This document shows positions 53,177-62,651 of a stretch of DNA of 64,000 bases, one piece after another. The notes under the pieces are model-generated. The model searched no databases. It saw only the letters and a list, made by a program, of their open reading frames with translations, and was not told the origin of the DNA. The stretch comes from Polaromonas glacialis (GTDB taxonomy: Bacteria; Pseudomonadota; Gammaproteobacteria; Burkholderiales; Burkholderiaceae_C), in the NCBI RefSeq assembly GCF_000709345.1, contig NZ_KL448323.1:2146269-2210268 (forward strand). The letters are read 5' to 3'. How positions within the stretch are numbered: the stretch's first letter is position 1; every line of letters starts with the position of its first letter. The translations under genes were made by a program, and so were the position numbers.

Positions 53177-54166
53177 CATATTTTCGGGTGCCAGGCCCGC
53201 TCTGGCGGACGGCACCGGATCAACAAGCAGGCCCTGGCCTTTCAAGCCGAGCAAACCGTCGCTGACGGTCGGGTAACGCAGCGCCAGCCGTAGTTCGTTT
53301 TTCATGCGCCGGTTGTCAAGCCGGCGCGATTCGCTCATGAAACTGAGCAGCATCAGCGGCAACTGCTCGATGGCCGCGCCGCGCGCCACACGGGGCGGAC
53401 GCGGCAATTGGTAAAGGTCTGCCGCCAGGTCGAAGTAGTCGCCCATCAGCAACTGCGTGTCGTCGCAGACGTTGGTGATGCGCTGCGGCTTGCCGCGCCA
53501 GAGTGCCGCGATGCAGGCTCGCGCCAGGTCGTCGGCATGGATGTGGCTGGTGTAGACATCGTCTTCACGGCGCAGCACCGGCGTTCCCTTGAGCAGACGG
53601 CCGCGCGGCGTACCGCCTTCGCGGTCGGTCGCGTAGATGCCGGGAATGCGCAGGATATGCACCGGCGCCCCGGTGGCGCGGCCGAGCAGCCGCACCTGGC
53701 CTTCGGCATCGACCCGGCGCTGCGCGCGCGGCGTGTTCGGGCTCGGGCGCCAAGTTTCATCGACCCGCTCGCCGCCGCAGTCGCCATACACGCCGCTGGT
53801 CGAGCCATACACGAAAGACTGCGGCAGGCTGCGCAGCCGCAGGGCGCGCAGCAGGGCCAGCGTGCGCGGGTCATCGCGCCAGTTGGGGTTGTGGCCGGGC
53901 GGCGGCGCCAGATGCACCACGCGCGTGGCCAGTCCGGCCAGCCGGCGCAGCGTGGCGGGTTCGTCCAGGTTGCCCCGCAAGGGCGTGATGCGTTCCCGGC
54001 GCAAGGCCGGCAGCCGCTCTGGCGACGAGGTCAGCGCGATGACCTTGATCCGGGGCGGCAGTTGCCGGGCCACGCGCAGGCCGACATCGCCGCAGCCGAT
54101 GATCAGCACGCGCTGGCGGCGAAAGCGCGCAGGCAGCGCGCCAAGGGGATTCAGGTTTGAAGGCAA
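53168..54166 (-). CDS. NAD(P)-dependent epimerase/dehydratase-family protein
   Basis: About 332 residues if a TTG at 54166 is used; no ATG near the start gives a sensible N-terminus, so the start is uncertain. The Rossmann loop is VLIIGCGDVGLRVA, then FVYGSTSGVYGDCGGERVDE with a Ser/Tyr catalytic pair, and HIHADDLARACIAAL. It resembles YeeZ-type extended SDR proteins of unknown substrate. It is divergent from the CDP-glucoseen-reductase-like gene, and its last codons are inside a family B repeat. Confidence 0.82.
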   Translation of the reverse strand: MPSNLNPLGALPARFRRQRVLIIGCGDVGLRVARQLPPRIKVIALTSSPERLPALRRERITPLRGNLDEPATLRRLAGLATRVVHLAPPPGHNPNWRDDPRTLALLRALRLRSLPQSFVYGSTSGVYGDCGGERVDETWRPSPNTPRAQRRVDAEGQVRLLGRATGAPVHILRIPGIYATDREGGTPRGRLLKGTPVLRREDDVYTSHIHADDLARACIAALWRGKPQRITNVCDDTQLLMGDYFDLAADLYQLPRPPRVARGAAIEQLPLMLLSFMSESRRLDNRRMKNELRLALRYPTVSDGLLGLKGQGLLVDPVPSARAGLAPENMAF

Positions 54167-54233
54167 AATTGGGTGCTGCTGGGAAACCAGCCTGGTCAGG
54201 TAACGGATAACAGAACGCCCAAGGATACCGAAT

Positions 54234-55274
54234 ATGAGTTTCAACGTGAACGTGCTGCCCAGCGGCCGCAGCTTTACCGCCGATGCCGGCGAGCCCCTGC
54301 TGGCCGCCGCCATCCGCCAGGGCATCGGCCTGCCCTACGGCTGCAAGGACGGCGCCTGCGGATCGTGCAAGTGCAAAAAGCTCGAAGGCCAGGTGACGCA
54401 CGGCACCCACCAGTCCAAGGCGCTGTCGGCCGACGAAGAAGCCGCCGGCTTCATCCTGACCTGCTGCGGCGTGGCGCACAGCGACGTGGTGCTGGAGTCG
54501 CGCCAGGTGACCGACGAAAGCGCTTTCCCGATCCGCAAGATGCCGGTGCGCGTGACCAGCCTGGTGCGCGCGTCGCCCGACGTGATGGTCGTTCGCCTGC
54601 AGCTGCCCGCCAGCGATGTCATGAAGTACCACGCCGGCCAGTATGTCGAGTTCTTGCTGCGTGACGGCGACCGGCGTTCGTACTCGATGGCCAATGCGCC
54701 CTTTACCCAGCTGGAGACGCCCGGCATCGAACTGCACATCCGCCACATGCCGGGCGGCAAGTTCACCGACCATGTGTTTGCCGCCATGAAGGAAAAGGAA
54801 ATCCAGCGGATCGAAGGGCCTTACGGCAGTTTCTTCCTGCGCGAAGAAAGCGCCAAGCCGATCGTGATGGTCGCGTCCGGCACCGGTTTTGCGCCGCTCA
54901 AGGCCATCATCGAGCACATGCAGTTCAAGCGCATCACGCGTCCCACGGTACTGTACTGGGGCGGACGCCGCCCGGCAGACCTGTACATGAACGACTGGAT
55001 GCTCGCCAGGGTGGCCGAGATGCCCAACCTGCGCTATGTGCCGGTGATCTCAAACGCCCTGCCTGAAGACGGCTGGCTTGGCCGCACCGGCTTTGTCCAC
55101 CAGGCCGTGCTGGAGGATGTTGCCGACCTCTCGGGCCATCAGGTGTATGCCTGCGGCGCGCCCATCGTGGTCGAGTCGGCGCGGGCCGACTACAGCGCGC
55201 TGGCCGGCCTGCCGGCCGCGGAATTCTTTGCCGATGCCTTCACCACCGAAGCCGACAAGGCGCAAAAAGCCTGA
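54234..55274 (+). CDS. CDP-6-deoxy-delta-3,4-glucoseen reductase-like oxidoreductase
   Basis: 346 residues. An N-terminal plant-type [2Fe-2S] ferredoxin domain has Cys ligands in GCKDGACGSCKCK near 36-49 and CC near 81. It is followed by FAD-binding (RRSYSMANAP near 143) and NAD-binding (MVASGTGFAPLKAI near 213; YACGAP near 305) domains. Database names follow AscD/RfbI, but in Burkholderiales such proteins without the deoxysugar genes are general flavin reductases. No partner gene for ascarylose synthesis is nearby, so the true electron acceptor is unknown. Confidence 0.88.
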   Translation: MSFNVNVLPSGRSFTADAGEPLLAAAIRQGIGLPYGCKDGACGSCKCKKLEGQVTHGTHQSKALSADEEAAGFILTCCGVAHSDVVLESRQVTDESAFPIRKMPVRVTSLVRASPDVMVVRLQLPASDVMKYHAGQYVEFLLRDGDRRSYSMANAPFTQLETPGIELHIRHMPGGKFTDHVFAAMKEKEIQRIEGPYGSFFLREESAKPIVMVASGTGFAPLKAIIEHMQFKRITRPTVLYWGGRRPADLYMNDWMLARVAEMPNLRYVPVISNALPEDGWLGRTGFVHQAVLEDVADLSGHQVYACGAPIVVESARADYSALAGLPAAEFFADAFTTEADKAQKA

Positions 55275-55280
55275 CCCGCC

Positions 55281-55338
55281 TGATTTCAAAACTGATAGCA
55301 AACAGTGCAGCCGGGCCAAGCGCAAGCGGCACTTTTGA
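55281..55338 (+). repeat. Family B repeat copy
   Basis: TGATTTCAAAACTGATAGCA, then AACAGTGCAG, GGGCCAAGCGCAAGCGGCAC and TTTTGATTG. A diverged copy in the 64-base gap between the reductase and the Bug receptor. Confidence 0.6.
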
Positions 55339-56379
55339 TTGAAAAAATTTATGAAAACCCATTCCGCCAACTTTTGCCCCTTGCGCCGCAAGACACTGCG
55401 CGCCACTGGCGCGCTGGCGCTGGGCGCCGTGCTGGCAGCCACCGCATCGACTACTTCCTGGGCACAGCCGGCCGCGCCTTCGGCCAAGGTCATGCGCCTG
55501 ATCGTTCCGTATGCGCCGGGCGGCCCCATCGACGTGACGGCCCGGCTGCTGGCCGACAGCGTCAAGGCAACGCTGGGCACGGTGATCATCGAGAACCGGC
55601 CCGGCGCCGGCGGCAACATCGGCGTTGACGCCATCGCCAAGGCCGCGCCCGACGGGCTGACCATCGGCATCGCGGCGGTCGCCACGCATGCCATCAACCC
55701 GTGGCTCTACAGCAAGATGCCTTACGACGCGGCCAGCGACTTTGCCGCCATCACGCAGATGGTGCGCGTGCCCAATGTGCTGGTGATGAATGCCGACACC
55801 GCACGCCGGCTGAACATCAACCATCTGGCCGACCTGATCAAATACGCCAAGGCCAACCCGGCCAGGCTCAACTACGCCAGCGGCGGCAACGGCAGCGCGG
55901 GCCACCTGGCCGGCGAGCTGTTCAAGTCGCGGGCCGGCATCTTTGCGCTGCACATTCCCTACAACGGCGGCAACCCGGCCCAGCTGGCGCTGCTGAGCGG
56001 CCAGGTCGATTTCAATTTCGACAACCTGGCCACGGCTTCCAGCAACATCAAGGCGGGCAAGCTCAAGGCGCTGGCGGTGACGACGGCGCAGCGCAGCGCC
56101 TTTTTGCCCGACGTGCCGGCGGTGGCGGAGACGCTCAAGGGTTTTGAGATCGACACCTGGTGGGGGCTGGTGGCGCCAGCGGCCACGCCACGCGATGTGG
56201 TGGCCAAACTGAACCAGGCATTTGTCGCGGCGCTGAAGGCGCCAGAGAACAAGGTCCGGTTCAGCACGCTGATGGCCGAGCCGGTCGCCAGCTCGCCCGA
56301 GCAGTTCGAGGCGTTCATGAAAAGCGAACGGGCGAAGTATGAAAAAGTGGTGAAGGCTTCGGGCGCGCGGGTGGACTGA
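55339..56379 (+). CDS. Bug-family tripartite tricarboxylate transporter receptor
   Basis: 346 residues. The export signal RRKTLRATGALALGAVLAAT with WAQ cleavage looks Tat-like. The binding domain has MRLIVPYAPGGPIDVTARLL, VIIENRPGAGGNIGVDAIAKA, and LNYASGGNGSAGHLAGELF. All are typical of Bug (BctC/TctC) periplasmic receptors, which are greatly expanded in Burkholderiales. The ligand is probably a carboxylic acid. No tctA/tctB membrane genes are adjacent, so it is an orphan receptor, as most are. Confidence 0.92.
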   Translation: MKKFMKTHSANFCPLRRKTLRATGALALGAVLAATASTTSWAQPAAPSAKVMRLIVPYAPGGPIDVTARLLADSVKATLGTVIIENRPGAGGNIGVDAIAKAAPDGLTIGIAAVATHAINPWLYSKMPYDAASDFAAITQMVRVPNVLVMNADTARRLNINHLADLIKYAKANPARLNYASGGNGSAGHLAGELFKSRAGIFALHIPYNGGNPAQLALLSGQVDFNFDNLATASSNIKAGKLKALAVTTAQRSAFLPDVPAVAETLKGFEIDTWWGLVAPAATPRDVVAKLNQAFVAALKAPENKVRFSTLMAEPVASSPEQFEAFMKSERAKYEKVVKASGARVD

Positions 56380-56392
56380 TTTTTTTAGTCTT

Positions 56393-56804
56393 TTATGGCG
56401 TTTGCGCACATGCCGCCTGCGTAGCCAGCTATTCAATTCGTAGCAATTCGGCTTGGCGTAATCTGGCTGGCCAGTCTTCGGTATTCCTCTTCCACCCGTT
56501 CTGGCTGGGCCTGTGATGACCTGAAAAAACGGGATCAGGGCGGCGCGCTGTTTGAGCGAAACGCAGTGGAGCGAGTTTGCGCCGACCCCCGTTTTTTCGG
56601 GGCAGCGCAGGTTGCCCGAAGCGAAGCGCAGGGACCCGGACAGCCGGGTCGCCTTTCTTTTGCTTACTTTTCTTTGGCGATAGCCAAAGAAAAGTGAGTC
56701 GCCGCCGGGCGACACCCGGCCAGCCCAGCCCAGAAAAGCCAACCCAGCTACGAATTCAGTAGCTATCTACGCAAGCGGTATATGCGCAAACAGCCAAAAT
56801 AGCC
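56393..56804. repeat. Composite repeat block between inverted family B copies
   Basis: No gene. A family B copy on the minus strand (56393-56450) and one on the plus strand (56747-56804) bound a 300-base middle part. That part contains a 13-bp perfect hairpin ACTTTTCTTTGGC-GATA-GCCAAAGAAAAGT (56666-56695) and GGGTCGCCTTTCTTTTGCTT, a sequence type common in Comamonadaceae and relatives. The hairpin may end both converging transcripts. Confidence 0.75.
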
Positions 56805-56809
56805 AAAAT

Positions 56810-57529
<720 letters not shown>

Positions 57530-57543
57530 GGTGTTGCTTTCCT

Positions 57544-58311
57544 TTAGTGGCCTGCGCCCAGATAGGCGGTGATCACCTTTTCGTTTTTCTGCACCTCGGC
57601 GGGCACGCCCTCGGCAATCTGCTTGCCGTAGTCGAGCACCGTCACGCGGTCGCACAGGCCCATGACCAGCTTTACATCATGCTCAATCAGCAGGATGGTG
57701 CGGTTGTCCTTGCGGATGCGGTCGATCAGCTCGCGCAGCTGGACTTTTTCAGTGGCGTTCATGCCGGCGGCAGGCTCGTCGAGCGCGATCAGCTGCGGGT
57801 CGGTCGCCAGCGCCCGGGCGATCTCCAGGCGGCGCTGGTCGCCGTAGCTCAGGGTGCGCGCCTTGTAGTCGGCATATTTTCCGATGCCCACGTAGTCGAG
57901 CAGTTCCTGCGAGCGGTGGGCGATTTCGGCCTCTTCGCGCTTGAAACCCGGCGTGCGGAACATCGCGCCGATCAGGCCCGAATGCGTGCGCACATGGCGC
58001 CCGACCATGACGTTTTCGAGCGCGGTCATGTCGGCGAACAGCCGGATGTTCTGGAAGGTGCGCGCAATGCCGGCCTTGGCGACCTCATGCACCGCCGTCG
58101 GCTTATAGGGCTTGCCGGCCAGCTCGAAGGTGCCGCTGTCGGGCGTGTAGAGGCCGGTCAGCACATTGAAAAACGTCGTCTTGCCGGCGCCGTTCGGGCC
58201 GATCAGGCCATAGACCTGGCCGCGTTCGATCTTGATGCCGACATCGCTCAGCGCCTGCAAGCCGCCAAAGCGCTTGGAGACCCCCGAGACATTCAAAATG
58301 GTTTCGCTCAT
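57544..58311 (-). CDS. livG: Branched-chain amino acid ABC transporter ATPase
   Basis: 255 residues. Walker A is LIGPNGAGKTTFFNVLTG, followed by ARTFQNIRLFADMTALENVMVGRH and the signature LSYGDQRRLEIARALA. Walker B reads LIALDEPAAGMNATEK. The long segment between Walker A and the signature identifies LivG. It pairs with LivF to drive the LivHM permease. A substrate-binding gene (livK) is not in the window. Confidence 0.94.
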   Translation of the reverse strand: MSETILNVSGVSKRFGGLQALSDVGIKIERGQVYGLIGPNGAGKTTFFNVLTGLYTPDSGTFELAGKPYKPTAVHEVAKAGIARTFQNIRLFADMTALENVMVGRHVRTHSGLIGAMFRTPGFKREEAEIAHRSQELLDYVGIGKYADYKARTLSYGDQRRLEIARALATDPQLIALDEPAAGMNATEKVQLRELIDRIRKDNRTILLIEHDVKLVMGLCDRVTVLDYGKQIAEGVPAEVQKNEKVITAYLGAGH

Positions 58312-58323
58312 GTCCTTGTCTCC

Positions 58324-59433
58324 TTAAGGATTGATGGACTGGATGGTGTCCTTGCCGGCGCGCTTGTTCAGCGACTTGCCGTGCTCGGGCGACGGCCACA
58401 GGCCGCGCGGTCGCATCAGCATCACGGTGATCATGGCCAGCGCGATCAGGAGCTGGCGCAGGATGGACGAGTCGAGCCGGCCGTCGGTCATGGCCTGCAG
58501 CGGCCCGGCCACATGGCGCAGCACCTCGGGCAGCGCGGCCAGCAGCAGCGCGCCCAAAATGACGCCGGGCAGATGCCCGATGCCGCCCAGCACCACCATG
58601 GCGACGATCATGATCGACTCCATCAGGCTGAACGATTCGGGCGAGACAAAGCCCTGGAAGGCGGCGAACATCGAGCCCGACACGCCGCCAAACGTGGCGC
58701 CCATGCCGAAGGCGAGCAGCTTCATGTTGCGGGTGTTGATGCCCATGGCCTTGGCGGCAATCTCGTCCTCGCGAATCGCCATCCAGGCGCGGCCGATGCG
58801 GGACTTTTGAAGCCGGTGGCAAAGAATGACCGAAAAAATCACCAGCGCCAGGAACAGGTAGTAGTACATCGACACCGAGGCGAACTCGAATCCGAAAAAG
58901 GTGTGCGACTTGCCCAGGTCGAAGCCGAAGAACTTCATCGAGTCGATCTGGTTGATGCCCTTGGGCCCGTTGGTCAGGTTGATCGGGCGGTCCAGGTTGT
59001 TCAGGAACACGCGGATGATCTCGCCAAACCCCAGCGTGACGATGGCCAGGTAGTCGCCGCGCAGCTTGAGCGTCGGCGCGCCCAGCAGCACGCCAAACAG
59101 ACCGGCCAGCGCGGCGGCCAGCGGAATGGTTGCCCAGATGGGCAGGTGCAGGCCATCCGGAAAATTCGCCGCAACCCAGGGAAAGGCCTCGGCTAGGTGC
59201 GGCGAGCCGAGCAAGGCGAACAGGTAGGCGCCGACCGCAAAGAAGGCGACGTAGCCCAGGTCGAGCAGGCCGGCATAGCCGACGACGATGTTCAGGCCCA
59301 GGGCCAGCAGCACGTACAGCAGCGCCATGTCGACGATGCGCACCCAGGCGTTGCCGCCCTGCTGCAGCAGCAGGGGCAGCACCAGCAGGCCCAGTGCCAC
59401 GATCAGGTAGGTCGCGAATTTTTTGGATTTCAT
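58324..59433 (-). CDS. livM: Branched-chain amino acid ABC transporter permease
   Basis: 369 residues from the ATG at 59433 (MKSKKFATYLIVALGLLV), with about 9-10 membrane helices. Family motifs are LNIVVGYAGLLDLGYVAFFAVGAY near 47, GDYLAIVTLGFGEIIRV near 128, and the ATPase-contact loop GRAWMAIREDEIAAKAMGIN near 214. It forms the membrane channel with LivH. The insertion around NLTNGPKGINQIDSMKFFGF is usual for the family. Confidence 0.94.
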   Translation of the reverse strand: MKSKKFATYLIVALGLLVLPLLLQQGGNAWVRIVDMALLYVLLALGLNIVVGYAGLLDLGYVAFFAVGAYLFALLGSPHLAEAFPWVAANFPDGLHLPIWATIPLAAALAGLFGVLLGAPTLKLRGDYLAIVTLGFGEIIRVFLNNLDRPINLTNGPKGINQIDSMKFFGFDLGKSHTFFGFEFASVSMYYYLFLALVIFSVILCHRLQKSRIGRAWMAIREDEIAAKAMGINTRNMKLLAFGMGATFGGVSGSMFAAFQGFVSPESFSLMESIMIVAMVVLGGIGHLPGVILGALLLAALPEVLRHVAGPLQAMTDGRLDSSILRQLLIALAMITVMLMRPRGLWPSPEHGKSLNKRAGKDTIQSINP

Positions 59434-59467
59434 GGGTTTTTCTCCGTAGGTGTGGGTGATTCGGACT

Positions 59468-60397
59468 TCAAGCCCGGTCCGCCACACGTTCACCCAGCAG
59501 GCCCGAAGGGCGCAGCGTGAGCACAAAAATCAGCACAATAAAGGCGAAGATGTCGGAATACTGGCTGCCCAGGAAACCGCCGGTCAGCGGGCCGATATAG
59601 CCGGCGCCAATCGCCTCGATCAGCCCCAGCAAGATGCCGCCCAGCACCGCGCCGCCCAGGTTGCCGATGCCGCCGAACACCGCAGCGGTGAAGGCCTTGA
59701 GGCCGGGCAAAAAGCCCATGGTGTGTTGCACGGTGCCGTAGTTGGAGGCATACATCACGCCGGCCAGCGCGGCCAGCACGGCGCCGATGATGAAGGTCGC
59801 GGAGATGACGGTGTCGGGGCGCACGCCCATCAGCGCGGCGACGCGCGGGTTTTCAGCCGTGGCCCGCATCGCTCGACCGAGCTTGGTGTAATGCACCAGC
59901 CACATCAATATGGCGAGCGACACGGCGGTGGCGCCCAGGATGAAAATCTGCGTCACGGTGATCACCGCGCCGCCGATCTGGAAAGGCTCGGACGGCAGCA
60001 GCGTCGGGTATGGCTTGTAGTTGGGCTTCCAGATGATCATGGCCAGCGTCTGCAGCAGCAGCGACATGCCGATGGCGGTGATCAGGGGCGCCAGCTTGGG
60101 GCTGTTGCGCAGCGGCCGGTAGGCGACCTTTTCGATGGTGAAGTTCAGCGCGGCGCAGACGATGAAGGCAATCATCAGTGAAATCAAGAGGATCAGCCAG
60201 CCGGGCGTGCCGGGCATGGATTCCTGCATCAGGCCGATGATGGTCCAGCTGGTCAGCGCGCCGACCATCAGCACCTCGCCATGCGCAAAATTGATCAGGT
60301 TGATGATGCCGTACACCATGGTGTAGCCCAGGGCGATCAGGGCGTACATGCTGCCCAGGACCAGTCCGTTGATGATTTGCTGTAGCAAAACTTCCAT
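59468..60397 (-). CDS. livH: Branched-chain amino acid ABC transporter permease
   Basis: 309 residues from the ATG at 60397 (MEVLLQQIINGLVLGSMYAL), with about 8 helices. Motifs are LGYTMVYGIINLINFAHGEV near 22 and the ATPase-contact loop GRAMRATAENPRVAALMGVR near 187. It is the first gene of the livHMGF unit. The 250 bases upstream contain a terminator-like structure of the preceding rarA gene and no binding-protein gene. Confidence 0.94.
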   Translation of the reverse strand: MEVLLQQIINGLVLGSMYALIALGYTMVYGIINLINFAHGEVLMVGALTSWTIIGLMQESMPGTPGWLILLISLMIAFIVCAALNFTIEKVAYRPLRNSPKLAPLITAIGMSLLLQTLAMIIWKPNYKPYPTLLPSEPFQIGGAVITVTQIFILGATAVSLAILMWLVHYTKLGRAMRATAENPRVAALMGVRPDTVISATFIIGAVLAALAGVMYASNYGTVQHTMGFLPGLKAFTAAVFGGIGNLGGAVLGGILLGLIEAIGAGYIGPLTGGFLGSQYSDIFAFIVLIFVLTLRPSGLLGERVADRA

Positions 60398-60473
60398 AAT
60401 CCGCTCCGTTTGTTTGAATGAGCCAACTCTGCCGGTGTCGTGCCTGCACGGGATCACCATGAAAACACGCGAG

Positions 60474-60525
60474 TTAACAAAAAGCCCGCCTGACTCCAGT
60501 CGGTTGACTGGTGAAGGTGGCGAGC
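60474..60525 (-). terminator. Probable terminator between rarA and livH
   Basis: On the minus strand GCTCGCC pairs with GGCGGGC (one G-U) around an inner CCAGTC-AACC-GACTGG hairpin and is followed by TTTTTGTT. It would separate the rarA transcript from the liv operon. Confidence 0.55.
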
Positions 60526-60654
60526 TAGTGGGCGAATTGTAGCGACAGGCTTCTAGCGAGAATCGCGCCAGCGAAACAGTTTTTCCGGGGTAAACCCTTG
60601 ACGAATTCGGATTTTTTGGCGGATTCAGGCTGTATCAGCGGGATTTTGAGGGCA

Positions 60655-61953
60655 TCAGTTCTTCTGATGGTTTTTTGCCTTCAGTTCATTGAGCTTATCG
60701 GCAATCCGGATCTCCAGGCCACGGTTGACGGGGCGGTAAAAGTTTGGTGCGGCCATGCCTTCGGGCAAGTAGTTTTCTCCGGCCGCGAAGCCGCCCTCCT
60801 CGTCATGCGCATAGCGGTAGTTCTTGCCGTAGTCGAGCTGCTTCATGAGCTTTGTTGGTGCATTGCGCAGGTGCAGCGGCACCGGCCGGGTGCCATCGTT
60901 CTTGATGAAGGCCTTGGCCTCGTTGAAGGCCTGGTACACCGCGTTCGACTTGGGCGCGACCGCCAGGTACACGACGCACTGCGCCAGCGCCAGTTCGCCC
61001 TCGGGTGAGCCGAGCCGTTCATAGACCTCGGCCGCGTCCAGCGCCAGCCGCAGCGCGCGCGGATCGGCCAGCCCGATGTCCTCGCTGGCCATGCGGATCA
61101 GGCGGCGCGCCATGTATTTGGGCTCGGCGCCGCCATCGAGCATGCGCATGAACCAGTACAGCGCGGCATCGGGGTCGGAGCCACGCACCGACTTGTGCAG
61201 CGCCGAGATGGTGTCGTAGAACTGCTCGCCGCCCTTGTCGTAGCGGCGCAGGCGCTCGCCGAGCACCTTGAGCAGCCAGGCATCGGTCACCTCGGTGATC
61301 TTTTCAGATTTGGCCGCCACGCTGAGCGATTCGAGCGTGTTGAGCAGTCGCCTGGCATCGCCGTCGGCATACGCCACGAGGCGGTCAACGGCTTCACCCG
61401 CTATGCTTTCAATAGCTGGCAGCGCACGCTCGGAAAGGACCCTGGCTATTATTTGCCTGAGATCATGTTCCGTGAGTGGCTGCAGCACGTAGACCACCGC
61501 GCGCGACAGCAGGGCCGAGTTCACCTCGAAGGACGGGTTTTCAGTGGTTGCGCCAATGAAGGTGAACAGGCCGCTTTCGACATGCGGCAAAAACGCATCC
61601 TGCTGGCTTTTGTTGAAGCGATGCACCTCATCGACGAACACGATGGTGCGCCGGCCGCCCTGCGCTTGCCAGATCGTCGCCTGCTCGACGGCTTCGCGGA
61701 TGTCCTTGACGCCGCCGAGCACGGCGGAAATGGTGATGAAATGCGCGTCGAAGCTGCTCGCCATCAGCCGGGCAATGGTGGTCTTGCCCACGCCCGGCGG
61801 CCCCCACAGGATGCAGCTGTGCGGTTCGCCCGATTCAAACGCAATGCGCAGCGGCAGGCCCTCGCCCAGCAAATGCTGCTGGCCGATGACTTCGCCCAGG
61901 TTCTTCGGCCGCAGCCGCTCGGCCAGGGGAGGATGGGTGGAAGGCTTGGCCAT
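60655..61953 (-). CDS. rarA: Replication-associated recombination protein A (MgsA/RarA)
   Basis: 432 residues of AAA+ ATPase. Walker A is LWGPPGVGKTTIARL near 50, Walker B is IVFVDEVHRFNKSQQDAFLP, sensor 1 is FIGATTENPSFEVN, and DGDARRLLNTLE lies near 194. The C-terminal tetramerisation part has LYWFMRMLDGGAEPKYMARR and RYAHDEEGGFAAGENYLPEG. It acts at stalled forks and gaps. It follows lolA in the common ftsK-lolA-rarA order. A family B-like sequence lies inside the codons near 61400-61455. Confidence 0.95.
   Translation of the reverse strand: MAKPSTHPPLAERLRPKNLGEVIGQQHLLGEGLPLRIAFESGEPHSCILWGPPGVGKTTIARLMASSFDAHFITISAVLGGVKDIREAVEQATIWQAQGGRRTIVFVDEVHRFNKSQQDAFLPHVESGLFTFIGATTENPSFEVNSALLSRAVVYVLQPLTEHDLRQIIARVLSERALPAIESIAGEAVDRLVAYADGDARRLLNTLESLSVAAKSEKITEVTDAWLLKVLGERLRRYDKGGEQFYDTISALHKSVRGSDPDAALYWFMRMLDGGAEPKYMARRLIRMASEDIGLADPRALRLALDAAEVYERLGSPEGELALAQCVVYLAVAPKSNAVYQAFNEAKAFIKNDGTRPVPLHLRNAPTKLMKQLDYGKNYRYAHDEEGGFAAGENYLPEGMAAPNFYRPVNRGLEIRIADKLNELKAKNHQKN
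61400..61455 (+). repeat. Family B-like sequence inside rarA
   Basis: GCTATGCTTTCAATAGCTGG, then CAGCGCACGCTCGGAAAGGA, then CCCTGGCTATTA. The layout resembles family B, on the strand opposite to the gene. It codes in frame for the RVLSERALPAIESIAG part of RarA, and the total length is normal, so it may be a gene conversion or a chance likeness. Confidence 0.4.
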
Positions 61954-62001
61954 GAAAATTTTCGGGTCGCCGTCCCTGCAGCGCAGACAGCGGAGGGGGG
62001 T

Positions 62002-62646
62002 TTACTGCCGGATGACGTCCGCGCCCTTGGGCGTGATGAACTGGAAGGCGTCCTTGGGAAGGGCCGGATTGACCTCGACCTTGCTGAAACTCAGCACCGA
62101 GCGCTGGCCGAAGCTGTCGAGGATTTCCAGCGCCGCCAGCCCGGCCGGTTTTTCGCCGGCGCGAAAGCCGACGCGCACGGCCTGCAACTGGCCATCTTTC
62201 GTCTTGGGCGTGGCCACGACCCATTCCAGGCCGTCTTTTTCAGGCGCGGCGGCCAGGGTGAAATCGGCCTGCAGCGCGCGCAGATCGGGCGCTGCGGCGA
62301 TCAAGGCGGCGGGCGTCGAGCCCAGGACAGCAGATTGCTTGCGCGCGGTGACCTGGTTCAGGTCGGCGTCGTAGAGCCACAGCGTCTGGCCGTCGGCGAC
62401 GATGCTTTGCTCGAACGGCTTTTGGTAAAGAAACTTGAATCGGTTCGGCCGGGAAAACTCGAACGTGCCGCTGGAGGTCTTGCTGCGGGCGGTCTGGCCT
62501 TCCCGGGCGGGCGCGGTCACGACCTGCGTGAAGTCGGCGCGGCCGCTGCTCACCGTCTTGACGAAGGTTTCAAGGCTTTCCAGGCCATTTGCGCATGCTG
62601 CGCCTGCGGATGTAGCTATTAAAAAAGTAGCAAAAAAACGTTTCAT
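62002..62646 (-). CDS. lolA: Outer-membrane lipoprotein carrier LolA
   Basis: 214 residues from the ATG at 62646, with GGAG eight bases upstream; a GTG at 62655 that overlaps the ftsK stop is the alternative. The signal peptide is MKRFFATFLIATSAGAACAN. The mature part shows SGRADFTQVV, SSGTFEFSRPNRFKFLYQKPFEQSIVADGQTLWLYDADLNQVT, and LPKDAFQFITPKGADVI at the end. It carries lipoproteins from LolCDE to LolB through the periplasm. The signal peptide lies inside a family B repeat copy. Confidence 0.94.
   Translation of the reverse strand: MKRFFATFLIATSAGAACANGLESLETFVKTVSSGRADFTQVVTAPAREGQTARSKTSSGTFEFSRPNRFKFLYQKPFEQSIVADGQTLWLYDADLNQVTARKQSAVLGSTPAALIAAAPDLRALQADFTLAAAPEKDGLEWVVATPKTKDGQLQAVRVGFRAGEKPAGLAALEILDSFGQRSVLSFSKVEVNPALPKDAFQFITPKGADVIRQ
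62582..62637 (-). repeat. Family B repeat forming the LolA signal-peptide codons
   Basis: Read on the minus strand: TTGCTACTTTTTTAATAGCT, then ACATCCGCAGGCGCAGCATG, then CGCAAATGGCC. This is one of the best copies of the family and codes in frame for residues ~4-22 of LolA, including the hydrophobic core and AxA-like cleavage region. Confidence 0.75.
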
Positions 62647-62651
62647 CAAGT

